The notes: a model not told the origin generated them from the letters alone. A DNA stretch of 64,000 nucleotides from an uncultured Ectothiorhodospiraceae bacterium (GCA_947258545.1 CAMYJI010000006.1:25943-89942), one strand, 5' to 3'; shown: positions 38,879 through 46,319, counted from the stretch's first letter. Made by a program: numbers and translations.

Positions 38879-41077
38879 ATGTCCAAGAATAAATCCAAAC
38901 CGGCTATTGCCGTGTTACTGGCGGCGGCCGGTTCATTACTGCTGGTCAGCGCGGCGCCCGTCATGGGCGCTGACAGCACCCTGACGATCATTCAGCTGCA
39001 GGATCTGCATGGCAACCTGCTGCCCCATGCCGGCGTCATCCAGAACCCGGACGGCAGCGAGCGCTATGTCACCCAGGGTGGTGGCGTGGCGAAGGCCAAG
39101 ACCCTGGTCGACCGAATCCGCCTGGACAATCCCAACAACCTGCTGCTTGCCGTGGGTGACAGCACCCAGGGCAGCGCCGAGGTACTGTTTACCGTGGGCG
39201 ATGCCATTATGCCGGCCATGAACGCCTTTGGCATCGATGCCTTTACTCCGGGTAACTGGGACTTCGGTTACGGTCCGGCGGTGTTCCGCCAGCGCTTCAC
39301 ACCTCCGGGGACTCCTCCTGGCACAGCTCCAGGTGCGCTTCCTTACCCAAGCCCAAAACCACCGCTCCCGGCCAACATCCTGGTGATGGCCGATGCCTTC
39401 GATGGTCCCGGTATTACCAAGGCGACCTTCGATACCGTGGCCATCAATGTCTATAACGACACAAGCAGTGCGCCCCTGCCACCTGTATTGCATCACAAAC
39501 GCATACTCCATCCCTACAAACTGTTTGCCCGGGACGGAGTCACGGTTGCTGTGATCGGTATCACCGCTGCCATACTTCCCCAGCAGCCCGACGTGTTCAA
39601 CATCGGCCTGCGTTTCACCCAGGGTACCGAGGAACTACCGGAGATCATTGCTGAAGTGCAGGACCAGGGGGCCTCGATCATCATTGTACAATCGGAACTC
39701 GGCCTGTCCGCGAACGTGCAGATTGCACGCGAATTCCCCGAGATTGACGTGATGCTGTCGGCACATACCCATGAGCTGACCCTCGGTGCCCTGCTGGCGG
39801 ATGCGGAGGCAGTCACCGCGACCACCCCGGGTAGCTCCCTGACCCCGACAGAGATGCAGCGGCTGAAGAAGGGTGCCGCCATCGTGGTGGAATCCGGGGA
39901 GGATCTCTATCTCGGTCGCCTGGACCTGGAGATCTCGGGCGGCAAGATCAAAGATTTCTCCTGGGAGGCCATCCCCGTGGATGACGATGTAGCCGAGGAT
40001 ACGGCCATGAAGGCCCTGGCGGATGCCGCCGAGGCACCGTTTATTACCCCGGGAGTGCGTCATACGTTCATGCCCGGTGGTTTCTGCCCCGGAAATGTCT
40101 GCGGTGACACGACCGTACGCGGTCTGCAGCTCGTCGATAGCCTGGATACCGTGGTGGGTTACACCGAGGTGCTGCTGGAACGCCACGATGTTCTGGAAGA
40201 CATCATGAACAACTTCATTGCCGATGCCATCCGCGCGACCACCGATCCTGTCGTGGCTGGGCAAACGGCCTGGGGGGGTGTCGATATCTCAATGACCAAC
40301 GGCTTCCGCTTTGACGTGCCCATCCTGTCGGCCAGCGAGGTCGGCCCGGACCAGGAGTTCGTCGATGGACGCAATCCGGGCGAGATAACCCTGCGTGATC
40401 TCTACTACTACTTCCCTATCTCACCCGCGACCGTGGTCGCCGAGTTCTCCGGCGCTGCTATCGAGGCGAGCCTGGAGGAGATACTGGAAGCGGTGTTCGA
40501 CCGCAATCCCTACCGCCAGCGCGGCGGCTGGTACCTGGGCCTGGCCAACATGACCCAGGAGCTGGATCTCGACAACCGGCCCTTCAGCTCTTCCGGTGGC
40601 CGAATTGTGAAGAGCAAAATCGGTGGCGTGAATCTCGACCCCAGTGGCCGTTATGTGTTCGCCTCCTGCTATGGACACGCCGAGCCCATCAACCGGGTGT
40701 GTCGCACCGGCGGTGGCTCCGGGCACCAGTTCTTCGAGCTGGCCGATGCCGATGACTATGCAAGTGGCATTACCCTTGTGGCTCCGGTTAACAGCGAAAA
40801 TATCGTGAATTTCCCGGTAATCAAACAGGTGGCACCGGATCGTTACCTGCATCCGGTGCACATGATGCGGCGCTATCTGGATGAGATCGGGACCATTACC
40901 GATGACGAGCTGACGTTCGGCACGGGTCGTATCCGGACCGTTGATTCCACCAAGCTGCCGAGTGACCCGAACTACTTTGTCGATCCGCCGGTTTCGATAG
41001 CCGATTCCACTCTGGTTCAGCCCATCCAGGGGGCCGGCCCCGGCTTCTTCGCCCGTCTCATTGAGCTGTTCAAATAA
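38879..41077 (+). CDS. exported 5'-nucleotidase/SoxB-family metallophosphatase with altered active site
   Basis: The 732-residue protein has a signal peptide (about 1-30, ending APVMGA) and the two domains of the UshA/SoxB superfamily. Metal-ligand motifs are visible: QDLHGN (Asp42, His44), GDSTQG (Asp94), and SAHTHE. The motif that is GNHEFD in 5'-nucleotidases reads GNWDFG at 125-130, so the His and Asp of the catalytic dyad are both missing. SoxB, which hydrolyses sulfur from a protein-bound thiosulfate, carries GHWEF at this place, so a sulfur or other non-nucleotide substrate is possible. The substrate loop TNGFRF differs from the NGGG-R of nucleotidases. A motif-P1 promoter lies 165 bases upstream. 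Confidence 0.8.
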   Translation: MSKNKSKPAIAVLLAAAGSLLLVSAAPVMGADSTLTIIQLQDLHGNLLPHAGVIQNPDGSERYVTQGGGVAKAKTLVDRIRLDNPNNLLLAVGDSTQGSAEVLFTVGDAIMPAMNAFGIDAFTPGNWDFGYGPAVFRQRFTPPGTPPGTAPGALPYPSPKPPLPANILVMADAFDGPGITKATFDTVAINVYNDTSSAPLPPVLHHKRILHPYKLFARDGVTVAVIGITAAILPQQPDVFNIGLRFTQGTEELPEIIAEVQDQGASIIIVQSELGLSANVQIAREFPEIDVMLSAHTHELTLGALLADAEAVTATTPGSSLTPTEMQRLKKGAAIVVESGEDLYLGRLDLEISGGKIKDFSWEAIPVDDDVAEDTAMKALADAAEAPFITPGVRHTFMPGGFCPGNVCGDTTVRGLQLVDSLDTVVGYTEVLLERHDVLEDIMNNFIADAIRATTDPVVAGQTAWGGVDISMTNGFRFDVPILSASEVGPDQEFVDGRNPGEITLRDLYYYFPISPATVVAEFSGAAIEASLEEILEAVFDRNPYRQRGGWYLGLANMTQELDLDNRPFSSSGGRIVKSKIGGVNLDPSGRYVFASCYGHAEPINRVCRTGGGSGHQFFELADADDYASGITLVAPVNSENIVNFPVIKQVAPDRYLHPVHMMRRYLDEIGTITDDELTFGTGRIRTVDSTKLPSDPNYFVDPPVSIADSTLVQPIQGAGPGFFARLIELFK

Positions 41078-41328
41078 TGTTCCTTGCCTGCCCTGTCCCG
41101 TATCTGGGGCAGGGCAGCTCGCTCCTGAACGGCGCCCGAGTCCTGACAGCGGGCGCCCCCCAACAATTACAAGTAAGCGAGCATCAGCGGATTAGTGCAA
41201 GCTGATGTGTCACTGACCGGGTGTACGTACAACTATCTATATTGGCACGGGTGATTGTGTCAGACAGTAATTTACGGAGAATATTCATCGGCCTCGTGAC
41301 GTTCAGTTGAGGAAGGAAAAAGAAAAAT

Positions 41329-41410
41329 CGGGACATTCTGGTTTTTATTGCAATCAGGAAATATTTGTGGATGAAAAATGCAAAAACCAGAATGTCCCGT
41401 TTTATCTTTT
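41329..41410. repeat. inverted repeat with 18-bp perfect arms
   Basis: CGGGACATTCTGGTTTTT (41329-41346) is perfectly inverted at 41382-41399, with a 35-base loop and a T-rich tail (TTTTATCTTTTTTC). The GGGACA...TTTTT style is common in short interspersed palindromes of gammaproteobacteria. With its T-rich tail it may also stop transcription. Confidence 0.75.
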
Positions 41411-41485
41411 TTCTCACGTCAGGTGCGACGTAATTTCTGATGTTCTAAAGGCTGTCTGAAAACAATTGAGTTTCCGGACACAGAT

Positions 41486-41511
41486 GGAATAGAATCGCCA
41501 TGTCCTGTGTC
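41486..41511 (+). promoter_or_regulatory. ECF-type promoter motif P2 (GGAATA-N16-TGTC)
   Basis: GGAATA starts at 41486 and TGTC lies at 41508-41511, with the same spacing as the other five sites. It points toward the small Arg-rich gene at 41741. Confidence 0.62.
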
Positions 41512-41740
41512 ATTACAGAGAGCAAGGGTGCCGTGCGAGTCACGCCACAAGAAGCACCCATCCGGCCTAGTTCAATTTCCGTCAGGCAGCGGCCAGCACC
41601 ATCAGATCGGCAGCAGCAGACCAGGTTAATTATTGACCGGACGGGACTTGTTGTTTCCGGAGCACGCGCAGCACATCGGGCGCCGCGTGCATTGACAGTG
41701 GATGAAAAAAATCAATCCAGGAAAATCAGGGGGAGAATCA

Positions 41741-41929
41741 ATGGTACAACGCAAATCTGTGGACAGACGATGTAGCGGAACGAAACAGAAATTCCCGTTC
41801 CGGGATTCAAGCGGGGAAAGGGTGAGGGAAGAACGCCGGAAACTTTCTGACCGGCGCATTGACGGCATCGGTTTTGAAATCGAGTGGCCTGACAAGATTT
41901 CGAACCAGGAGATCCCCCCGGTCTGCTAG
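41741..41929 (+). CDS. small Arg-rich protein (62 residues), unknown
   Basis: The frame starts at an ATG 4 bases after the strong site AGGGGGAGA. The product is rich in Arg with two DRR motifs (VDRRCSG near 7-13 and ERRKLSDRRIDGIG near 31-44) and ends in PPVC. Short proteins with paired ERR/DRR motifs are scattered in proteobacteria without a known role. It has no signal peptide. A motif-P2 promoter upstream and the DsrE gene downstream place it in the island's regulon (inference). Confidence 0.55.
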   Translation: MVQRKSVDRRCSGTKQKFPFRDSSGERVREERRKLSDRRIDGIGFEIEWPDKISNQEIPPVC

Positions 41930-42000
41930 ACGAGATGGGGAGGACAGTGGCGTCCACCTGGGTAAGAAGGACTGAATTGATCGGATTTATTGATCGGGAC

Positions 42001-42026
42001 GGAATAGAATGGGCCTGATCCGCGTC
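42001..42026 (+). promoter_or_regulatory. ECF-type promoter motif P3 (GGAATA-N16-CGTC)
   Basis: GGAATA starts at 42001 and CGTC lies at 42023-42026, followed by TTAATT. It is about 150 bases upstream of the first DsrE-like gene and has the common spacing. Confidence 0.72.
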
Positions 42027-42177
42027 TTAATTAGAGATGCATGAACATAATTCCGGATAATTCATCTCAAACTAATGTTTAGTTCAGTGCTCTAACTGGT
42101 AGTCAGGGTTATTGACGTCACCGCTGGCCCTGATAGTAAATTTCCATAGCGGGGACTCGAGTAGCTGGAGGAAGCAC

Positions 42178-42663
42178 ATGAAACCTGTAAACCTGTTTAT
42201 GTCACTTTTAATGGCGATTGCCATGCTGTTTACGGCAAACGTCAATGCCGCGGATGTCGAAAGATACGGCAAGCAAAAGGTTGTCTACCACGTCAACTAC
42301 GATGATCCAAAGGCCCAGGCCGGCGCCTTGCGCAATATCCAGAACCATATCAATGCCGTGGGTGCGGAAAACCTGGATATGAAGGTGGTCATGCACGGCA
42401 AGGGCCTGACCCTGCTACTGACCCCCGATGCCGTGGCCAACACCAAGCTGAAGATGGGCAACGCCACCGAAGAGATACAGGCCAAGATTTCCGGCTTGAA
42501 GGATCAGGGCGTCGGTTTCCAGGTCTGCTCAAATACTCTGAAGGGCAAGAAGATCGACCACGAAAAGGACCTGTTTGACGTCGACAATGCGGATATCGTC
42601 CCGAGTGGCGTCGCCGAGCTGGCGCGCCTGCAGGCCATGGGATATACCTACATCAAGCCGTAA
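42178..42663 (+). CDS. exported DsrE-like protein 1
   Basis: The 161-residue product has a signal peptide (about 1-24, ending NVNA-AD) and a DsrE/DsrF-like domain. Strand one is KVVYHVNYDDP, and then VVMHGKGLTLLL. A single Cys117 in VGFQVCSNTLKG sits where DsrE-family proteins keep the active-site Cys. The chain ends GYTYIKP. DsrE proteins carry or transfer sulfur atoms; a periplasmic form could handle persulfide or sulfane sulfur (inference). Start ATG 42178 follows CTGGAGGAAG. It has its own promoter motif and terminator, so it is likely monocistronic. Confidence 0.85.
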   Translation: MKPVNLFMSLLMAIAMLFTANVNAADVERYGKQKVVYHVNYDDPKAQAGALRNIQNHINAVGAENLDMKVVMHGKGLTLLLTPDAVANTKLKMGNATEEIQAKISGLKDQGVGFQVCSNTLKGKKIDHEKDLFDVDNADIVPSGVAELARLQAMGYTYIKP

Positions 42664-42691
42664 GACAGACGATTTAATCAGAGGGGGGCAT

Positions 42692-42720
42692 GCCGGCCAG
42701 TTCATCTGGCCGGCTTTTTT
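42692..42720 (+). terminator. intrinsic terminator after DsrE-like gene 1
   Basis: A perfect 9-bp stem (GCCGGCCAG with CTGGCCGGC), a 5-base loop and six T form a strong Rho-independent terminator 28 bases past the stop. Confidence 0.92.
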
Positions 42721-42747
42721 ATGTCTGAATCAATGGGGTCAGACATT

Positions 42748-42914
42748 GTAGGTCGGGTTAGGCGCGAAGCGCCGTAACCCGACAACGGTAGTATCGGATT
42801 ACGCTGTCGCTAATCTGACCTACGGGCCTGCGCTGCGGCCGATTATCGCGCCGGAGGGCGGCGCTCCTACAGGTTGTCGCGGCTATTGTAGGAGCGGTCT
42901 CCCGACCGCGATAG
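42748..42914. repeat. cluster of interspersed palindromic repeats
   Basis: GTAGGTCGGGTTAGGCGC with its inverted partner GCCGTAACCCGAC (42748-42783) is followed by a related, diverged unit (42790-42824). Then two inverted blocks (about 42841-42872 and 42887-42914) carry GCGCTCCTACA and TGTAGGAGCG. Both motif types are widespread short repeats in gammaproteobacterial intergenic DNA. They lie between two convergent genes. Confidence 0.7.
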
Positions 42915-42925
42915 GGGGTGGCTGC

Positions 42926-43654
42926 CTAGACGCGGATATACACCCAGCCTTCGTGCAGGCGGTCGACGATCTTCTCCAGTGCGGCCGGAATGACCTCGGC
43001 ATCCGGGACAAGATGCACATCGATGCCCTTGAGTTTCAGTTTCTCAATGGTGCGACTGCAGGCCAGGAAGCTCAGGTTGTCGTACAACATGGCCATGCGC
43101 TGTATGCGCTCGGCATAGGGTGAGGCATCTTCGCGCAGCAGGGTCAGCCCTTGCGCATTGGCAACCACTTCCAGTTGAACCTTTTCCGGGGAATCCTTGT
43201 AGCTGGCCAGGAGTTCCTCGGCGTCATCTAGTGCCCGCTCGAGGCGTCCGGGATCGGCAGTGCTGATATGGAAGACCACGCGCTTGTATTCATCGCCAAC
43301 CGGGGCGATCTGGGCAAGGCCGGCAGGCGCTATCGAGGCAGAGGGGTTTAACTGTGGCTGCAACAGGCCCCCGATCAGCGTTCCCACGGCAAGCAGCATG
43401 ACGGCCGCCACTGCCTTGACCGAGAACATGGCCTTGTGGGAGGCATTCCAGCGCTCCATGGTATTAGCCGGTTGCGGTGGCTCGCTGTAGGCCAGGCGCA
43501 CCGAGTCCTTCAATTGCATTAATTCACACACGCGGCAGGCCAGGGCATCATCCTTGCTGATCGCCTCGGTGATCTCAGTGCGCTCACTGATGCCCAGCTC
43601 GTCATCCACGAACGCCTGCAACTGTTCGTCTGAGTAGTCATGGTTTTTGTTCAC
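42926..43654 (-). CDS. anti-sigma factor with periplasmic DsrE-like domain
   Basis: The 242-residue protein has three parts. Residues 1-70 form a cytoplasmic anti-sigma-like domain (LQAFVDDELGISERTEI, then ACRVCEL with Cys40 and Cys43; the His of a full HxxxCxxC zinc motif is replaced by Asp36). A membrane helix spans about 77-98. Residues 124-242 are a periplasmic DsrE-like domain (RVVFHISTADP, VVANAQGLTLL, Cys199 in SFLACSRTIEK, ending GWVYIRV), matching the two exported DsrE-like proteins nearby. It overlaps the sigma gene by 4 bases. I infer that it holds the sigma factor at the membrane and that the DsrE domain is the sensor. Confidence 0.82.
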   Translation of the reverse strand: MNKNHDYSDEQLQAFVDDELGISERTEITEAISKDDALACRVCELMQLKDSVRLAYSEPPQPANTMERWNASHKAMFSVKAVAAVMLLAVGTLIGGLLQPQLNPSASIAPAGLAQIAPVGDEYKRVVFHISTADPGRLERALDDAEELLASYKDSPEKVQLEVVANAQGLTLLREDASPYAERIQRMAMLYDNLSFLACSRTIEKLKLKGIDVHLVPDAEVIPAALEKIVDRLHEGWVYIRV

Positions 43655-44223
43655 TTCACTCTCCTGATCCTTGCGCGTATGACATCGTGACGCGGGTCAT
43701 AATCCGCCAGAGATTTTTTCAGTGCCTTCCTTGCCCGGCAGATCCGGCTCATCACCGTGCCGATGGGTATTTCCAGTATTTCAGCGATCTCTGCATAGGA
43801 GAACCCGGCCAGGTCGACCAGTGTGATGACCTGGCGTTGTCCAACCGGCAACTGGCCGATACTGTGACAAACCCGGTCAACGATATCCTGTCGGTCATTG
43901 GTATCCTTTTCGTAGGCAAATTCTTCATAGGGCAGGCTATCCAGGTCGACGGTCTTCTTCCTGCGTCGCAGATAGTCATACCAGCAATTCGCCAGTATCC
44001 TGCTCAACCAGCCCCGGATCGCTTCGGGATTCTTCAGCTGTTTGGCATTCTTCAACGCCTTCAGCATGGCCTCCTGGACCAGGTCATCGGCCAGGGCCGT
44101 GTCGTGGCACCAGGAATAGGCGATCTGGTATAGCAGGTTGCGGTGTTTCTCAAGCTCGCTCCTGATAAACCGGGTGTTCGAAAAGATGCCAACGCAGCCG
44201 GCCTTGCTACTGAGTACTGCCAT
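43651..44223 (-). CDS. ECF-family RNA polymerase sigma factor
   Basis: The 190-residue protein has sigma region 2 (YQIAYSWCHDTALADDLVQEAMLKAL, then WLSRILANCWYDYLRRRKK) and region 4 (LPVGQRQVITLVDLAGFSYAEIAEILEIPIGTVMSRICRARKAL), with nothing between but a linker, as in ECF sigma factors. The DLVQE and GTVMSRICRAR motifs are conserved. It is the first gene of a two-gene operon with the anti-sigma gene. A copy of the shared promoter motif sits just upstream, which suggests autoregulation; the predicted leader is short (about 14 bases), so the true start could be a little downstream. Confidence 0.92.
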   Translation of the reverse strand: MAVLSSKAGCVGIFSNTRFIRSELEKHRNLLYQIAYSWCHDTALADDLVQEAMLKALKNAKQLKNPEAIRGWLSRILANCWYDYLRRRKKTVDLDSLPYEEFAYEKDTNDRQDIVDRVCHSIGQLPVGQRQVITLVDLAGFSYAEIAEILEIPIGTVMSRICRARKALKKSLADYDPRHDVIRARIRRVK

Positions 44224-44244
44224 AGATATGCCCCGTATAGTTAT

Positions 44245-44270
44245 GACGACCCTTATTAATAATTTATTCC
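44245..44270 (-). promoter_or_regulatory. ECF-type promoter motif P4, sigma operon (GGAATA-N16-CGTC)
   Basis: On the minus strand GGAAT is at 44270-44266 and CGTC at 44248-44245, with the common 17-base spacing. It points at the sigma gene, whose start is 22 bases beyond, implying that the sigma factor drives its own operon. Confidence 0.72.
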
Positions 44271-44331
44271 AGCAGTTTATTCGTTTTGGGCCCTTATAAA
44301 TACCACCTGGTGGTGTGGATACCCGGGTTCT

Positions 44332-44357
44332 GGAATATTTTGATCCATCCCGGTGTC
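44332..44357 (+). promoter_or_regulatory. ECF-type promoter motif P5 (GGAATA-N16-TGTC)
   Basis: GGAATA starts at 44332 and TGTC lies at 44354-44357, followed by TAGCTT. It points at the thioredoxin-like gene 46 bases downstream and is divergent from P4, 62 bases away. Confidence 0.68.
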
Positions 44358-44403
44358 TAGCTTATGTGCAGGGTAAGCCCATGAACTATTAATTAAATTG
44401 AAT

Positions 44404-44940
44404 ATGCTTATTAACCGAAATAGCTGGTTGCTCTGGGCGGGCGCCGGCGTGGCGACTGTGCTGGCACTGGTCCTGTTCAGCTTGCCGAAGTTGGTGGCGG
44501 GACCGCCGGATCTAGTCCTGCCGGATCTGGAAGGGCAGTCCCATCCACTGAGCGAGTACATTGGCAAGGGCAAGTGGACCCTTGTCAATGTCTGGGGACC
44601 GCGTTGTCCCCCCTGCCAGGAGGAGCTCCCGGAACTGGTGCGGTTTCATGATGAGCACAAGGACTCCGATGCCACCGTACTGGGTATTGCCCTGGACTAT
44701 CCCAGCTTCGGCAAGCCCGACGCGGAAGAGGTCGCCGCCTTTGCCGAGGACTATCTGGTGGGTTATCCGCTGCTGCTGGGGGATGCGGACAAGATCGAGG
44801 CCTTCGGTGCCGGTCCGCTGCCGGGCATGCCCACCACGTTTGCCTATACCCCGGAGGGTGAACTGGTCGCGGTACAGACCGGCATGATTACGGCAAAGAT
44901 TATCGAAGATTTTATCCGCGGGTATTCGCAGAATAAATAA
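44404..44940 (+). CDS. membrane-anchored thioredoxin-like protein (TlpA/ResA type)
   Basis: The 178-residue protein has one N-terminal membrane helix (about 9-31) and a periplasmic thioredoxin fold with the redox motif GPRCPPCQEELP (Cys68, Cys71). The later PLPGMPTTFAY holds the cis-Pro. TlpA-like proteins reduce periplasmic disulfides, often of cytochromes or sulfur-carrier proteins. The usual W-CxxC start reads WGPRCPPC, with Pro-Arg before the first Cys. I chose ATG at 44404; a TTG two codons earlier is an alternative. Its motif-P5 promoter ties it to the sigma factor. Confidence 0.88.
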   Translation: MLINRNSWLLWAGAGVATVLALVLFSLPKLVAGPPDLVLPDLEGQSHPLSEYIGKGKWTLVNVWGPRCPPCQEELPELVRFHDEHKDSDATVLGIALDYPSFGKPDAEEVAAFAEDYLVGYPLLLGDADKIEAFGAGPLPGMPTTFAYTPEGELVAVQTGMITAKIIEDFIRGYSQNK

Positions 44941-44976
44941 TCATTACCAGGCACCATAGATCCCTTGCGGGAAACG

Positions 44977-45567
44977 CTACAGGGTGTCCAGGATCCGCTG
45001 CCTGAGCGATTGGTACTCCTCATCACTCAGCAGGCCCTTTCTGTGCAGGGATTCGATGCGCAGCAGCCGTTCCTCGGCGGAACCGGCAGGTTGGACTTGC
45101 CGGGTCTCCTGAGGGGCCGGTGCAGGTGCAGGGGCCGCTGGCGGCCCTGCTGCGGGTGTCGGGATCGCGGGCTGGGCCTCGACCGGTCGATAATTCGGGT
45201 CGCACACGAGTGTGACCTGGATATCTTTGGAGAGGATGTTGTCATTCACCTGGGTGGTATAGGGCTCGCAGCCGGGTTTTTTGATCGAAAGGGTGCCGAC
45301 ATAGCGGAAGGTGATAATCCCGTCCTCCGCTCTGCTTCCCGAAGTAAACCGGGCATGAAACACCTCATTCGGCCTGATTTCCAGTGGCGTCGTACCGATC
45401 TCCACACCTTCTGCAAAGACCGAGGCGTTCTGCGGGTCCGAATCGATGGTTATCTGCTGGCGGTCGTCCAGCAAGTCACCACCAAAACCTCCGCAACCGC
45501 CAAGTGATGCCGCTAATAACAGGCTGCTCCAGAACCTGCCATGGAGTCGATATTGAATGGGTGTCAT
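44977..45567 (-). CDS. lipoprotein with PEGA-like domain and SHOCT-like tail
   Basis: The 196-residue product has a lipoprotein signal with Cys25 in SLGGCGG. A PEGA-like stretch follows (ITIDSDPQNASVFAEGVEIGTTPLEI), then a Pro/Ala-rich linker (about 133-160) and a C-terminal SHOCT-like helix pair (LRIESLHRKGLLSDEEYQSLRQRIL). These features suggest an envelope-associated scaffold protein. I chose ATG at 45567. I found no copy of the shared promoter motif upstream of it. It converges on the thioredoxin gene. Confidence 0.75.
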   Translation of the reverse strand: MTPIQYRLHGRFWSSLLLAASLGGCGGFGGDLLDDRQQITIDSDPQNASVFAEGVEIGTTPLEIRPNEVFHARFTSGSRAEDGIITFRYVGTLSIKKPGCEPYTTQVNDNILSKDIQVTLVCDPNYRPVEAQPAIPTPAAGPPAAPAPAPAPQETRQVQPAGSAEERLLRIESLHRKGLLSDEEYQSLRQRILDTL

Positions 45568-45736
45568 GTGTAAATCCTGGCCCTGTAGACAGTTTTCTGG
45601 TTTTCGTGTAAAAGAGCCCGTTATCTTACGGCAAAGGCAAACTGATCGCACCAAGCCCGCAGTTGCTCAGCCGGTACAAATAGACATAAAAACCAGACCG
45701 CTGACAACGCTGGCTGGATTTGTTGGTGAAATAATG

Positions 45737-45762
45737 GGAATAAATTCAGGCACCGTATCGTC
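45737..45762 (+). promoter_or_regulatory. ECF-type promoter motif P6 (GGAATA-N16-CGTC)
   Basis: GGAATA starts at 45737 and CGTC lies at 45759-45762, followed by TAGCAT. It is about 93 bases upstream of the second DsrE-like gene with the common spacing. Confidence 0.72.
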
Positions 45763-45854
45763 TAGCATCTAATGAAAATAAAACCTTCATCGTCAACAAC
45801 AAGAACGATTTTATTTTAAACCCTTGATATTTTAATCATTGCAGGAGGAGCGTA

Positions 45855-46319
45855 ATGCGTACACCCAAGAGAGTACAGGCCTGGATTCTGGCCGCCTTCA
45901 CCGGTCTTGCACTGACATCAGCGCTAACGGTATCAACAACACAGGCGGCGGATGAGAAACCCTTTGCCGAGAACAAGGTCGTGCTGCAAATCAGCGACAA
46001 CGATCCCACCAAACAGACCCTGGTCCTTAACGTGGCCAGCAATCTGCTCAAGGCTTACGGCACCGATAAAGTCGACGTGGAGATCGTTGCCTTCGGCCCC
46101 GGGGTTCGCCTGATGTTTGACGATAACGTCAACAAGGGACGGATTGGCGGCCTGAGTGCCGAGGGCGTGCGCTTTGCCGCCTGTGGCAATACGCTCACTA
46201 AAATGACCAAGGCCCTGGGACATGAACCGGCAATCAACTCGAATGCAGTCCGGGTCGGGGCGGGTGTGGTCCGGATCCTGGAACTCACCGGGCAGGGATA
46301 TACCCTGGTCAAGCCCTGA
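45855..46319 (+). CDS. exported DsrE-like protein 2
   Basis: The 154-residue protein has a signal peptide (about 1-31, ending TTQA-AD) and a DsrE-like domain with KVVLQISDNDP, VEIVAFGPGVRLMF, and a single Cys110 in RFAACGNTLTKM. It ends GYTLVKP, like DsrE-like protein 1 and the anti-sigma factor. The start follows GCAGGAGGAG. The porin gene begins 113 bases after the stop with no promoter motif of its own, so the two may be co-transcribed from P6. Confidence 0.85.
   Translation: MRTPKRVQAWILAAFTGLALTSALTVSTTQAADEKPFAENKVVLQISDNDPTKQTLVLNVASNLLKAYGTDKVDVEIVAFGPGVRLMFDDNVNKGRIGGLSAEGVRFAACGNTLTKMTKALGHEPAINSNAVRVGAGVVRILELTGQGYTLVKP

Larger units (their letters stand above)
41078..41740. other. 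663-bp region with hairpins and a promoter motif
   Basis: After the metallophosphatase stop come two GC-rich hairpins without T runs (41088-41117 and 41131-41157), a long inverted repeat (41329-41399) and motif P2 (41486-41511). The frame 41500-41775 overlaps the motif's -10 and lacks a ribosome site, so I do not call it. From 41512 to 41740 the sequence would be leader for the small gene at 41741. Confidence 0.55.

Noticed and set aside
38879..41077. True SoxB of the Sox pathway
   Set aside because: The altered motif is similar, but no soxXYZA genes are nearby and the motif is GNWDF rather than GHWEF; kept as SoxB-like only.
41500..41775. Plus-strand 91-residue frame
   Set aside because: It would begin within the predicted -10 of motif P2 and has no ribosome site; the shorter frame at 41741 is better supported.
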